A stretch of 64,000 nucleotides of DNA, taken from positions 248,001-312,000 of the forward strand of contig JAQTXH010000001.1 in assembly GCA_028688905.1 (NCBI GenBank), written 5' to 3'. Each line of letters starts with the position of its first letter. Within the stretch, counting starts at the first letter, position 1. The translations under genes were made by a program, and so were the position numbers. Source of the DNA: Acidiphilium sp. (GTDB lineage: Bacteria > Pseudomonadota > Alphaproteobacteria > Acetobacterales > Acetobacteraceae). Below, piece after piece: positions 28,321 through 36,860 of the stretch. The notes beneath the pieces are model-generated. The model ran no database searches, was not told the origin of the DNA, and saw nothing but the letters and a program-made list of their open reading frames with translations.

Positions 28321-29364
28321 TTATGGTGCTGGGGATGGCGCGGAGGTAGCGGGTGCCGTTGCCGGGGTGCCGTCGCTCCCCGTTGGGGCTGGTTTGGTGA
28401 GCGGCATTTTGCGCAGCACCGACCCGGCGGGACCGAGCGGCGCGCCGGTAACGCCGTCGCGGATCAGCACGGTGCCACCGGCGTTGCCGGTGGTGAGCGT
28501 CAACCCGGGTTCATCGGGTACCGGCCAGGATTCCCCAGCTTTGAGGACGCGGCTGAACAGAATGGTGCCGTTGGTGCCCTGCACTTGTACCCAGCTATCG
28601 GCGGTGGCGCTGATCACCAGCGGGTTGGTCGTAAGTCTGGCTCCCGACGCGACCGAACTTGCTGCCAGCGGGGCGGGGGGTGGGATCAAATGGCCCGGTA
28701 TGGCGCTCAATAACACGGCGTTGGCGGCGGCATTGCCGGGCGGCGGCGCACCGCTGGTTGTGTCAGCCGGTAAGGCAGGCACCGCACCGCCGGATGCCGT
28801 CGGGGGTGTGGCGGCCGACACCTTGGGTGCCGACTCGGGTTTCGATTTGGCCGGCGGCGGCTTCGGCATCGCCAGCGGTGCGAGTTTGGCCGGCACTGCC
28901 GGCACCATCTGCGCCATTTTCAGTTCGTGTTCGGAATGGCGATACCACAGGAAATAGGCACCGATCCCAATCACCGCCACCAGAAACACAATGGCACCCG
29001 GCGGGACCGCGCGATCTGGCACCGGTTCGGGAAAGGTGAAGGTAGGCTGCGCGGGCTTGGTCAGCCCCTCGGCGCGGAACCGGCGGAGAATTTCATTGGA
29101 ATCCAGCCCCAGGCTATCGGCGTAGGAGCGGATGAACCCGGCGGCATAGGCTGGCGCGGGCAGGGTGGCGAGGTTGCCGGCTTCGATCGCTTCCAGGAAC
29201 GGCAGGCGGATTTTCAAGCGGGCGGCGAGATCGGGCAGTTTCCAGCCCAACCGCTCGCGCACGCCGCGCAATTCCGCGCCCACCCGTGCAGGGCCGGTGA
29301 GACCAGATGACTGATACTCCGGGATGGTCATGTCGGTATCGCGGTCGCCATTCATACTATTCAT
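28321..29364 (-). CDS. RodZ-like helix-turn-helix membrane protein (DUF4115)
   Basis: About 347 residues from an ATG at 29364; ATGs at 29355 and 29331 and the frame opening at 29412 are alternatives, and no start has a clear ribosome-binding site. The N-terminal Xre-like HTH is seen in [25 protein letters not shown]... with [19 protein letters not shown]. One membrane span follows ([19 protein letters not shown]), then a Pro/Ala-rich linker and the DUF4115 beta domain ([17 protein letters not shown]). RodZ-type proteins link MreB to the elongation machinery. It lies between ptsP and ispG. Confidence 0.88.
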   Translation of the reverse strand: MNSMNGDRDTDMTIPEYQSSGLTGPARVGAELRGVRERLGWKLPDLAARLKIRLPFLEAIEAGNLATLPAPAYAAGFIRSYADSLGLDSNEILRRFRAEGLTKPAQPTFTFPEPVPDRAVPPGAIVFLVAVIGIGAYFLWYRHSEHELKMAQMVPAVPAKLAPLAMPKPPPAKSKPESAPKVSAATPPTASGGAVPALPADTTSGAPPPGNAAANAVLLSAIPGHLIPPPAPLAASSVASGARLTTNPLVISATADSWVQVQGTNGTILFSRVLKAGESWPVPDEPGLTLTTGNAGGTVLIRDGVTGAPLGPAGSVLRKMPLTKPAPTGSDGTPATAPATSAPSPAP

Positions 29365-29449
29365 TGCAGGTCCGAGCCATAGGCCAACTGAATTGGGATT
29401 GGCGGCGATCATCCATCGCCAGTCGGATCAAATGTTTAGCCCGATCCGC

Positions 29450-31717
29450 TCAGATCGGCAAACCATGCTCGCGCGCCCAGGTGGCGAGAGGCTCCCGCAA
29501 CGATGTTCCGGCCGCACCGGCGCGGCGCAACTCGCGCAGCACCGGGCGCAGCATGGTCAGATCGGCGGCGGCGAGCGCCGCCTTGACCGGCAGAATCGCG
29601 CCACCCGACATCGACAGCGTATTGACCCCGATCGCGGCGAACACCAGTGCGTCCAATGGCCGTCCAGCGGCCTCGCCGCAAATCGAAAACCCAACCTCCT
29701 CTTCGGCGCAGGCGGCGGCCAGACCCTCGATCAGTTCGAGCACCGGGGCGCACAGCACATCGTAGCGATTGGCGAGTTTTGGGGTGCCGCGATCGGCGGC
29801 GAACAGAAACTGCATCAAATCGTTGGTGCCGAGCGAGATGAAATCGGCCTCGGCGAGCAACCCCGGCAACTGGAACAGCAGGGACGGCACTTCGAGCATG
29901 GTCCCGACCTCGATAGAGGTGGGTTTTACGATGAGTTTGGCGGCTTCGGCGTCCAGCAGGTCGCGCGCGGCACGGAACTCGGCGACAGTTGCGACCATCG
30001 GGAACATTACCGACAGCCGGTGGCCCGCCGCGCCCATCAGCAGCGCGCGCAACTGCTTACGCAGGATCGCCGGACGATCGAGTCCGACCCGCAAGGAGCG
30101 CCAGCCCATCGCCGGGTTTTCCACCATGTCCTCGGTCTCGCCGGGCAGCATTTTGTCCGCCCCGAGATCGAGGGTGCGAAACACCACCCGCTGGGTGCCA
30201 GCGCGTTCGATCACCCTGCGGTACTCGGCGGCCTGGGCCACGACCCCCGGAACCCGTGCCGCAGCAAGTGCTGCAATTTCGGTGCGATACAGGCCGATCC
30301 CTTCCGCCCCGGTGCGGGCAAGCTGATCAAGCTCGAACGCCAGGCCGACGTTGAGCATCAGGGTGAGATGCGTGCCATCGATGGTTTCGGCCGGGCGATC
30401 ACGATACGCGCTGAGTTCGGCGGCGCGGGTGGAGCGGGCCGCCAGAGCGCGTTTGTAAAGCGTGGTCACTTCCGGATCGGGGCGCAGGATCAGCGCGCCG
30501 GACAAGGCATCGAGCAGCACCTCGTCGCCCTGATGCGCGGCCTCGGTCGCGCCGGCTTCGACCGCGAGGGCCGGAATTTCCAGCGCACGGGCCAATATCG
30601 CCGCATGGCCGCCGGAACTGGCCTCCTCGATCGCTACACCGGCAATGCCGCGCCGGTGCCAATCCAGCAGCTCGGCTGGCCCGAGCCGGCGGACGATCAG
30701 GATCATGCCGCTCGCATCGTCGGGCTTCGCGGTGCCGGCCCCCAGCGCCGTCAACATGCGTTCGATCATGTCCTCGATGTCGGCGACCCGCTCGCGCAAA
30801 TAGGGATCGGCGATTTTGCGCATCCGGCGGCGCAGTTCCGAACCCACCTGATCGACAGCCGCCTCGGCGGTCAACCCATCGTTGATCGCGGTGCGGACGC
30901 GCTCCAACCAGCCGGTGCCCTGCGAGATCAGGCGATACGCCTCCAGCACCTCGCGGGTGGCGTGGCCTTTGGGCAGATGTTCGGCCATCAGACTGTCGAG
31001 GTTCCGTTCCGCCTCGGTCATCGCCTGCTCGAACCGGGAAATTTCCACGGCGGGGTCGTCGGCCAGAACATGGCGCGGGCCGGTCGAACGCCCTATCGGC
31101 AAGGCGATGCCGCGCACGATGCCGGGGGCCAGCGGATGGCCGGCGTAGCGGCGCGACAGGGAATCGCCCAGCCCCGCGGCAGTGATGTCGCCTGCCCCTT
31201 GTGCGGAGAGGATCTCCCCCAGCAGCATCGCGAGCGTCGAGATGGTTTCGGCTTCCATCACCGCGTAGGTGCGCGGCTCGGTACTCTGCACCGCGATCAC
31301 GCCGAGGGTGCGCCCGGCACGGCGGATCGGGACGGCCAGCATCGAGGCGTAGCGGTCTTCGCCGGTTTCGGGCCGATAGGCGAATCCCGGATGATTCTGC
31401 GCGTCCGGCAGGTTCATCAACTCGCCCTTGGCGGCGGCGAGGCCGATGATGCCTTCGCCAACCCGCAAGCGGGTGTGTCCGACCGCGCCGATCCGCAGAC
31501 CATGGGTGGCGGCGAGTTCGAGCATTTCGCCGGGTCGGGCGACATAGATCGAGCAGACCTCCAGGCCGAGTTCGCTCGCGATCAGATGAGTGAGGGCAGC
31601 GAGGCTGGAATTGCCGGCGCTGAGACTTTCGCGCAGCTTCGCAAACAGCCGCCGCGCGGCCGCGAGCGGATCGAGGGTGGGGTTCGACTCGGGGCTAAGC
31701 GGCGTGGCTTCGGGCAT
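29450..31717 (-). CDS. ptsP: Nitrogen-type PTS enzyme I, PtsP (GAF + PEP-phosphotransferase)
   Basis: 755 residues. An N-terminal GAF domain (residues about 25-165; LGLEVCSIYVARPGEMLEL) is followed by the enzyme I domains. The phosphorylated His is in SGGHAAILARALEIPALAV (His371), PEP-binding arginines lie in YRTEIAAL and FRTLDLGADK, and the C-terminal segment has FSICGEAAGRP, whose Cys is the usual catalytic one. PtsP phosphorylates NPr in the regulatory PTS-Ntr cascade that senses nitrogen state. Its start overlaps the nitronate monooxygenase 3' end by 23 bp. No ptsO or ptsN is in the window. Confidence 0.95.
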   Translation of the reverse strand: MPEATPLSPESNPTLDPLAAARRLFAKLRESLSAGNSSLAALTHLIASELGLEVCSIYVARPGEMLELAATHGLRIGAVGHTRLRVGEGIIGLAAAKGELMNLPDAQNHPGFAYRPETGEDRYASMLAVPIRRAGRTLGVIAVQSTEPRTYAVMEAETISTLAMLLGEILSAQGAGDITAAGLGDSLSRRYAGHPLAPGIVRGIALPIGRSTGPRHVLADDPAVEISRFEQAMTEAERNLDSLMAEHLPKGHATREVLEAYRLISQGTGWLERVRTAINDGLTAEAAVDQVGSELRRRMRKIADPYLRERVADIEDMIERMLTALGAGTAKPDDASGMILIVRRLGPAELLDWHRRGIAGVAIEEASSGGHAAILARALEIPALAVEAGATEAAHQGDEVLLDALSGALILRPDPEVTTLYKRALAARSTRAAELSAYRDRPAETIDGTHLTLMLNVGLAFELDQLARTGAEGIGLYRTEIAALAAARVPGVVAQAAEYRRVIERAGTQRVVFRTLDLGADKMLPGETEDMVENPAMGWRSLRVGLDRPAILRKQLRALLMGAAGHRLSVMFPMVATVAEFRAARDLLDAEAAKLIVKPTSIEVGTMLEVPSLLFQLPGLLAEADFISLGTNDLMQFLFAADRGTPKLANRYDVLCAPVLELIEGLAAACAEEEVGFSICGEAAGRPLDALVFAAIGVNTLSMSGGAILPVKAALAAADLTMLRPVLRELRRAGAAGTSLREPLATWAREHGLPI

Positions 31718-32732
31718 TCGGGGCGCGGTTCGTGTGGCGGGCGGCGTAGGCAGCCTCGGCCTGGGCGATCAGCTCGGCGATGATCGCGGCGACCGGCTGG
31801 ATTGCGGTGACCATGCCGACCGACTGGCCGGCCATCACCGAACCTTGCTCGACATCGCCGTCGATCACCGCGCGGCGGAGTGCGCCGGCCCAGAAATGCT
31901 CGATCGAGAGTTGGGCGGCCTCCTTGGTCAGTTCACCGGCCTGGAACTGCTTGAGCGTGGCCGCCTGATGGGCGAGGAAATTCCGCGTGCCTTCGTTCGC
32001 CAGGCCGCGCACCGGGATCACCGGAAACTGCGGATCAAGCTGCACCGAGGGCACCGCATCGCGCGCATTGGCGCGCAGGAAGGCGGCCTTGAAATTGGGG
32101 TGCGCGATGCTCTCGGTCGCGGCCGCGAAACGGGTGCCGAGTTGGACGCCCGAAGCGCCCATTTCGAGAAACGCCAGAATGGCTTCGCCGCGCCCGATAC
32201 CACCGGCGACGAACACCGGCACCTCACGGATCACTGGCAGAATTTCCTGCGCCAGCACAGTGAGCGAGACCGGGCCGATATGCCCGCCTGCCTCCGAGCC
32301 TTCGATCACCAGCGCATCGGCACCGGATTTGATCAGGCGCTTGGCCAGCACCAGCGCCGGGGCGAAGCAGATCAGTTTGGCCCCGCTGTCGCGCACCGCG
32401 CGCACCGCAGCCCCCGAAGGCACGCCGCCCGCGAGCACGATATGGCCGATGGTATGCGCAATGCAGACATCGATCAGTTCAAGCAACTGCGGGTGCATGG
32501 TGATCAGATTGACGCCGAACGGCTTGTTCGTCAGCGCCTTGGTTGCGGTAATCTCGGCGTCGAGCAGGGCCGGGTTCATCGAGCCGCAGGCGATCACCCC
32601 GAAGCCGCCGGCGTTGGAAATCGCCGAGACGAGATGGCGTTCGCTGACCCAGCTCATCGCCCCGCCCATAATGGCGGTTTCGGTGCCGAGGAATTCGCGA
32701 CCCCGTTCCCATAAATGATCGAGCGCGCCCAT
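31695..32732 (-). CDS. Nitronate monooxygenase family protein (FMN TIM barrel)
   Basis: About 345 residues from the ATG at 32732 (MGALDHLWERGREFLG), which fits the family start and has AAGGA upstream. The frame continues upstream through a 24-bp tandem repeat to a GTG at 32831, adding 33 residues in repeats of eight (SRIKESGV). FMN-binding features include AIMGGAMSWVSERHLVSAISNAGGFGV, EGSEAGGHIG (catalytic His of the family) and VFVAGGIGRGEAI. Members oxidise nitronates or act as 2-enoyl reductases. It lies between lysC and ptsP; the true N-terminus is uncertain because each repeat unit carries its own AAGGAG and GTG. Confidence 0.88.
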   Translation of the reverse strand: MGALDHLWERGREFLGTETAIMGGAMSWVSERHLVSAISNAGGFGVIACGSMNPALLDAEITATKALTNKPFGVNLITMHPQLLELIDVCIAHTIGHIVLAGGVPSGAAVRAVRDSGAKLICFAPALVLAKRLIKSGADALVIEGSEAGGHIGPVSLTVLAQEILPVIREVPVFVAGGIGRGEAILAFLEMGASGVQLGTRFAAATESIAHPNFKAAFLRANARDAVPSVQLDPQFPVIPVRGLANEGTRNFLAHQAATLKQFQAGELTKEAAQLSIEHFWAGALRRAVIDGDVEQGSVMAGQSVGMVTAIQPVAAIIAELIAQAEAAYAARHTNRAPNARSHAA

Positions 32733-32735
32733 TAC

Positions 32736-32836
32736 GCCACTATCCTTCATGTGGCTCACGCCACTCTCCTTATTGCGGCTCACGCCACTCTCCTTAATGC
32801 GGCTCACGCCACTTTCCTTAATGCGGCTCACGCCAC
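32736..32836 (-). repeat. 24-bp tandem repeat carrying ribosome-binding site and start codon, four units
   Basis: On the minus strand the unit GTGAGCCGCATTAAGGAGAG (+TGGC) recurs with GTG at 32831, 32807, 32783 and 32759. Each contains AAGGA(G/A/T) 9-10 nt before the next GTG, and a TGA in the lysC frame. The first unit includes the natural lysC stop codon. The last unit is most diverged (CACATGAAGGATAG). Confidence 0.93.
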
Positions 32837-34045
32837 ATCCAGCCCGTAGGCGGTGTGCAACGCGCGCACCGCAAGTTCGGTATATTCCGCCGCGATCAGC
32901 ACGCTCACTTTGATCTCGCTGGTCGAAATCACCAGAATATTGATCCCCCGCCCGGCCAGCGCGCGGAACATGGTACCGGCGACGCCCGCATGGCTGCGCA
33001 TGCCGACGCCCACCACCGATATTTTCGCGACATCGGCATCGATCGACAGATCGGCGTACTGGACCTCGTGGTGCATCGCATCCAGAATGGCCCTGGCGCG
33101 CGGCAGCTCGGTCTTGTTCAGGGTGAACGTCATGTCGGTGGTGCCGTCTTCGCTCACGTTCTGCACGATCATGTCGACATTGATGCCGCCCTCGGCCAGC
33201 GGCCCAAACACCGATGCCGCCACGCCGGGCCGGTCCGGCACGCGGCGGATGGTAACCTTGGCCTCGTCCCGCGAGTAGGCGATGCCGGCGACGATTTCCT
33301 GTTCCACGATTTCATCCTCATCAACGACCAGGGTTCCGGGGGCGTCGGAAAAACTGGAGAGTACCTGCACCCGCACACGCTCCTTCATGGCAAGCTCGAC
33401 CGAGCGGGTCTGCAACACCTTGGCACCAACCGAAGCCAGCTCCAACATTTCCTCGTAGGTAATTGCGGCAAGTTTACGGGCCTTGGACACAATGCGGGGG
33501 TCGGTGGTGTAGATACCATCGACATCGGTGTAGATATCGCACCGATCGGCCTTGATCGCCGCGGCCACCGCGACCGCCGAGGTATCCGAGCCACCGCGGC
33601 CGAGCGTGGTGATCCGCTTGTCCGGCCCGATGCCCTGGAAACCGGCGATCACCGGCACCTGGCCCGATTGCATGCGCCGGATCAGTTCGACACCGTCGAT
33701 CGCGTTGATCCGCGCCTTGCCGTGCTGGCCGTCGGTCGCGACCGGGATTTGCCAGCCGGTCCAGGAACGGGCTTCGACACCCATGGTCTGCAGGGCGATG
33801 GCAAGCAACCCGACTGTCACCTGCTCGCCGGTCGCCACCACGGTATCGTATTCGCGCGCGTCGTACAGCGGCGAAAGGTCCTGGCACCAAGTCACCAGTT
33901 GATTGGTGGCACCCGCCATCGCCGACGTGACCACCGCAACCTCGTGCCCATCGTCGACCGCGCGCTTCACCCGGGCGGCGACGTTGCGGATGCAGTCCAG
34001 ATCGGCGACCGACGTGCCGCCGAATTTCATCACGATGCGCGCCAT
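32828..34045 (-). CDS. lysC: Aspartokinase
   Basis: 405 residues, a single-function aspartokinase of usual length. The N-terminal KFGGTSVADLD at residue 7 is the kinase signature; LGRGGSDTSAVAVAAAIKADRCDIYTDVDG follows, then two C-terminal ACT domains (VPDRPGVAASVFGPLAEGGINVDMI and GVGMRSHAGVAGTMFRALAGRGINI). It phosphorylates aspartate at the head of the Lys/Thr/Met/DAP pathway; the ACT domains imply feedback inhibition. Its TGA overlaps a GTG of the downstream repeat array (GTGA). Confidence 0.97.
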   Translation of the reverse strand: MARIVMKFGGTSVADLDCIRNVAARVKRAVDDGHEVAVVTSAMAGATNQLVTWCQDLSPLYDAREYDTVVATGEQVTVGLLAIALQTMGVEARSWTGWQIPVATDGQHGKARINAIDGVELIRRMQSGQVPVIAGFQGIGPDKRITTLGRGGSDTSAVAVAAAIKADRCDIYTDVDGIYTTDPRIVSKARKLAAITYEEMLELASVGAKVLQTRSVELAMKERVRVQVLSSFSDAPGTLVVDEDEIVEQEIVAGIAYSRDEAKVTIRRVPDRPGVAASVFGPLAEGGINVDMIVQNVSEDGTTDMTFTLNKTELPRARAILDAMHHEVQYADLSIDADVAKISVVGVGMRSHAGVAGTMFRALAGRGINILVISTSEIKVSVLIAAEYTELAVRALHTAYGLDVA

Positions 34046-34185
34046 AATATTCCGTCTGTTGCCGTGTGAGTCTTTTGTTGCGTTAGTGCTTAAGTCGGGT
34101 ACTTGAGTCGGAAATTTGAGTCGGGCCGGGGCGCTTGCTGCTTCACCCCGGGGCGCTCACATAACGAGGCGAGCGGAGTAGGGCA

Positions 34186-34929
34186 ATGCAGGGTCACGAC
34201 ACCATGACACAATCGCAAGGACCAGCCAGAGGATCGGCCGACCGCCGCGAGGTCGAAAAATTCGACGCTTTAGCCGGGCGCTGGTGGGACCGGCACGGCC
34301 CGATGCGGCCGTTGCACGCGATGAACCCCGTACGCACCGCCTGGATCATGCAGCGGGTGCGGCTGAAGTTCGGCGTTGGGGGCGTTCAGGTGCTGGATGT
34401 CGGCTGCGGCGCGGGCCTGCTGGCGGAAAGCCTCACCCGGGCGGGGTGCCGCGTCACCGGCATCGATGCGGCGGCCGAAGCGATCGCGGCGGCGCGCGCC
34501 CATGCTTCCGGGCAGGGTCTGACCATCGATTATCGGGCGGCCGAAACCGACGATCTGGTGGCTGAGAAGTCTCGCTTCCCGGTGATCGCCGCCCTTGAAG
34601 TGATCGAGCACGTACCGGACCCGCAAGGGTTTCTCGACACTCTGGCAACCCTGCTGGAACCGGGCGGGTTGTTGTTCGTCTCAACCCTGAACCGCACGCC
34701 GCAATCCTATGCAATGGCGAAACTCGGGGCGGAATACCTGCTGCGCCTTCTGCCGGCCGGCACCCACGACTGGCAACGCTTCGTCACGCCGGGGGAACTC
34801 GCCGGCATGTGCCGGGCCGCGGGCTTGCGCCTCGCCGATGTCGCCGGGTTGGTCCCGGCCCCCCTGGCGGGCGGTTTCCGGGAATCGCGCCATACGGCGG
34901 TGAACTATATCGCGATGGCGCAAGGCTGA
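34186..34929 (+). CDS. ubiG: Ubiquinone biosynthesis O-methyltransferase
   Basis: 247 residues. The N-terminal EVEKFDALAGRWWDRHGPMRPLHAMNP is diagnostic for UbiG; the SAM-binding motif is VLDVGCGAGLLAESL near residue 67 and the post-motif is AALEVIEHVPDPQGF. ATG at 34186 with GGAG upstream; it is divergent from lysC with 140 bp between. It performs both O-methylations of ubiquinone synthesis, which fits a respiring alphaproteobacterium. Confidence 0.96.
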   Translation: MQGHDTMTQSQGPARGSADRREVEKFDALAGRWWDRHGPMRPLHAMNPVRTAWIMQRVRLKFGVGGVQVLDVGCGAGLLAESLTRAGCRVTGIDAAAEAIAAARAHASGQGLTIDYRAAETDDLVAEKSRFPVIAALEVIEHVPDPQGFLDTLATLLEPGGLLFVSTLNRTPQSYAMAKLGAEYLLRLLPAGTHDWQRFVTPGELAGMCRAAGLRLADVAGLVPAPLAGGFRESRHTAVNYIAMAQG

Positions 34930-34948
34930 GGTTTCGAGGTGGCCCCGG

Positions 34949-36697
34949 TCACGCCATTTGCATGCCCTGATGCGCGAGCAGGTCGCGGTAGGGTCCCGCC
35001 CGCGCCGAGAGCTCATCCGGGCCGCCCTGGTCGATGATCCGCCCCGAGTCCATCACCACGATGCGGTCGAAATCGCGGACTGTGGAAAGCCGGTGCGCCA
35101 CCGCGATCACGGTGCGCCCATGCGACAAGCGGGCGAGAGCTTCCTGCACCAATTTTTCCGATTCCGAATCGAGGGCGGACGTGGCTTCGTCGAGCAGCAA
35201 AATCGGTGAATCGCACAAAAACGCGCGAGCGATCGCGATGCGCTGGCGCTGGCCGCCCGAGAGTTTCATGCCCCGCTCGCCCACGATGGTGTTGAACCGG
35301 TCCGGCAGCTTGCGGATGAAGCCCATGCACTCGGCGGCCTCGGCGGCGGCGCGTACTTCGGCGTCTGACGCGTTGGGTTTGCCGTAGCGAATATTATCCA
35401 TCACCGTGCGGTGAAACAACTGCACATCCTGCGACACCACGGCGATGGCCCCCGCCAGACTGGCCTGGGTGCGGGTGGAAATGTCCTCGCCATCGATCAG
35501 GATCTGTCCTTCCGGCAGGTCGAACTGGCGTTGCAGCAGGCCGAGCAACGTGGTCTTGCCCGAACCGGAACGGCCAACCAGGCCGATCTTTTCACCGGGC
35601 GCGATATCGAGCGAAAAATCGCGCAGCAACACGTCGCCATCCGGGTAGCCGAATCCGACATGGCGGAAGCTGATCGCGCCGCGCCGGACCTCGAGCGCCG
35701 GGGCGTCGGGGTCGTCCACCATGTCGTGCGGCACCAGCAGGGCTTTCAGCGCATCGGTCAGGCGGGCGAAATCCTGCACCATTTCGACCAGTGCCACGGC
35801 AAGATCGCGGGTGCCGTGCAGCACGGTGAAGCCCAGAGTGGTCACCAGTACCACATCACCGGGCGAAACCCGGCCCTGCACCCATAAATGCAGCGTCCAG
35901 GCGAGGAGGGCGGCGGTGAGCGACGCGGTGCAGATGGCGTGGAAAATTCGCAGCTTTTCGAGATAGCGCAGGCTTTCCTGCCGCGCATCCATCTCGTGCT
36001 CCACGCTCCCGGCGAAGCGGCGGCGCTCGCGGGGCAGCGCCCCGAAGGCGCGCACCACGCCGACATTGTTGATCACATCGACCAGTTCACCATCGACGGT
36101 CGCCGCCTTGACCGCGTAATCCTGATGCAGATCTTCGCCGCCTTCGGCCATCCGCTTGAGAATGAACCCGAGGATCAAGGCGACCACGACAACCGAAAGC
36201 CCCATGACGGTGTTGACCGAAATCAGCAGCAGCATCGCGCCGAACACCGCGAACAGCGGCGGCAGCACATTCCAGAAGGTGAGGCTTTCGATCCGGAACA
36301 CCGCGTTGCCGGTGGCGGAAATCCGCCCGGCGAGCATGCCGGGGCGGCGGTCGGCGAAATAGCCGTGGGAATGACCGAGCATATGGTTGAACAGGCGGCG
36401 GCGGATATCGCCGCTGACCACCACAAAGGCGCGTGCCGCAACCCAGCCACCAACCCGCCAGGCCAGATTATCGGCGGCGATCAGCCCGGCGAGCAGCGAA
36501 AAGGCAACCCACACTTCATCGACCCGGTGCGCCGCCAGCACGTTGACCAGGAACTTCACGGCATATTGCGAGCCGATCGAGCAACTGACCGCGGCCATCA
36601 CCGAAACGAACACCACAACGTGCGACAGCGCCCGTCGCTTCGCGGCGGCAAGAATGAATTGCAGTGCGCTCTGCTGTTCGAGTGGCCGCTCGCTCAT
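34949..36697 (-). CDS. ABC exporter, fused membrane and ATPase domains (MsbA-like)
   Basis: About 582 residues from ATG 36697; the frame opens at 36790. Residues 1-320 form a type IV exporter membrane domain with six spans. The ATPase domain has Walker A GRSGSGKTTLLGLL, signature LSGGQRQRIAIARAF, Walker B PILLLDEATSALDSESE and the H-loop AVAHRLST. Half-transporters of this type act as homodimers exporting lipids, peptides or drugs; the substrate cannot be assigned. It is convergent with ubiG. Confidence 0.92.
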   Translation of the reverse strand: MSERPLEQQSALQFILAAAKRRALSHVVVFVSVMAAVSCSIGSQYAVKFLVNVLAAHRVDEVWVAFSLLAGLIAADNLAWRVGGWVAARAFVVVSGDIRRRLFNHMLGHSHGYFADRRPGMLAGRISATGNAVFRIESLTFWNVLPPLFAVFGAMLLLISVNTVMGLSVVVVALILGFILKRMAEGGEDLHQDYAVKAATVDGELVDVINNVGVVRAFGALPRERRRFAGSVEHEMDARQESLRYLEKLRIFHAICTASLTAALLAWTLHLWVQGRVSPGDVVLVTTLGFTVLHGTRDLAVALVEMVQDFARLTDALKALLVPHDMVDDPDAPALEVRRGAISFRHVGFGYPDGDVLLRDFSLDIAPGEKIGLVGRSGSGKTTLLGLLQRQFDLPEGQILIDGEDISTRTQASLAGAIAVVSQDVQLFHRTVMDNIRYGKPNASDAEVRAAAEAAECMGFIRKLPDRFNTIVGERGMKLSGGQRQRIAIARAFLCDSPILLLDEATSALDSESEKLVQEALARLSHGRTVIAVAHRLSTVRDFDRIVVMDSGRIIDQGGPDELSARAGPYRDLLAHQGMQMA

Positions 36698-36860
36698 GAT
36701 CCGATCACGTCGTCTGTCTGCCAAAACATGCCTCGCTGTCGGGGATTCGAAAGCGACCACTGGCCACGCAATCGTGGCGATTTTGGGCATAGTGGTACGA
36801 TGCAGCGCAACTTAGCCGTAATTTAATCCGTTGCGGTTTCGTGCGCAAATCGGGTCAGCC

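Noticed and set aside
29324-31783. 819-codon plus-strand frame opposite ptsP
   Set aside because: It is an antisense shadow of a clear GAF/PEP-phosphotransferase gene; Gln/Arg/His-rich composition without motifs, caused by high G+C.
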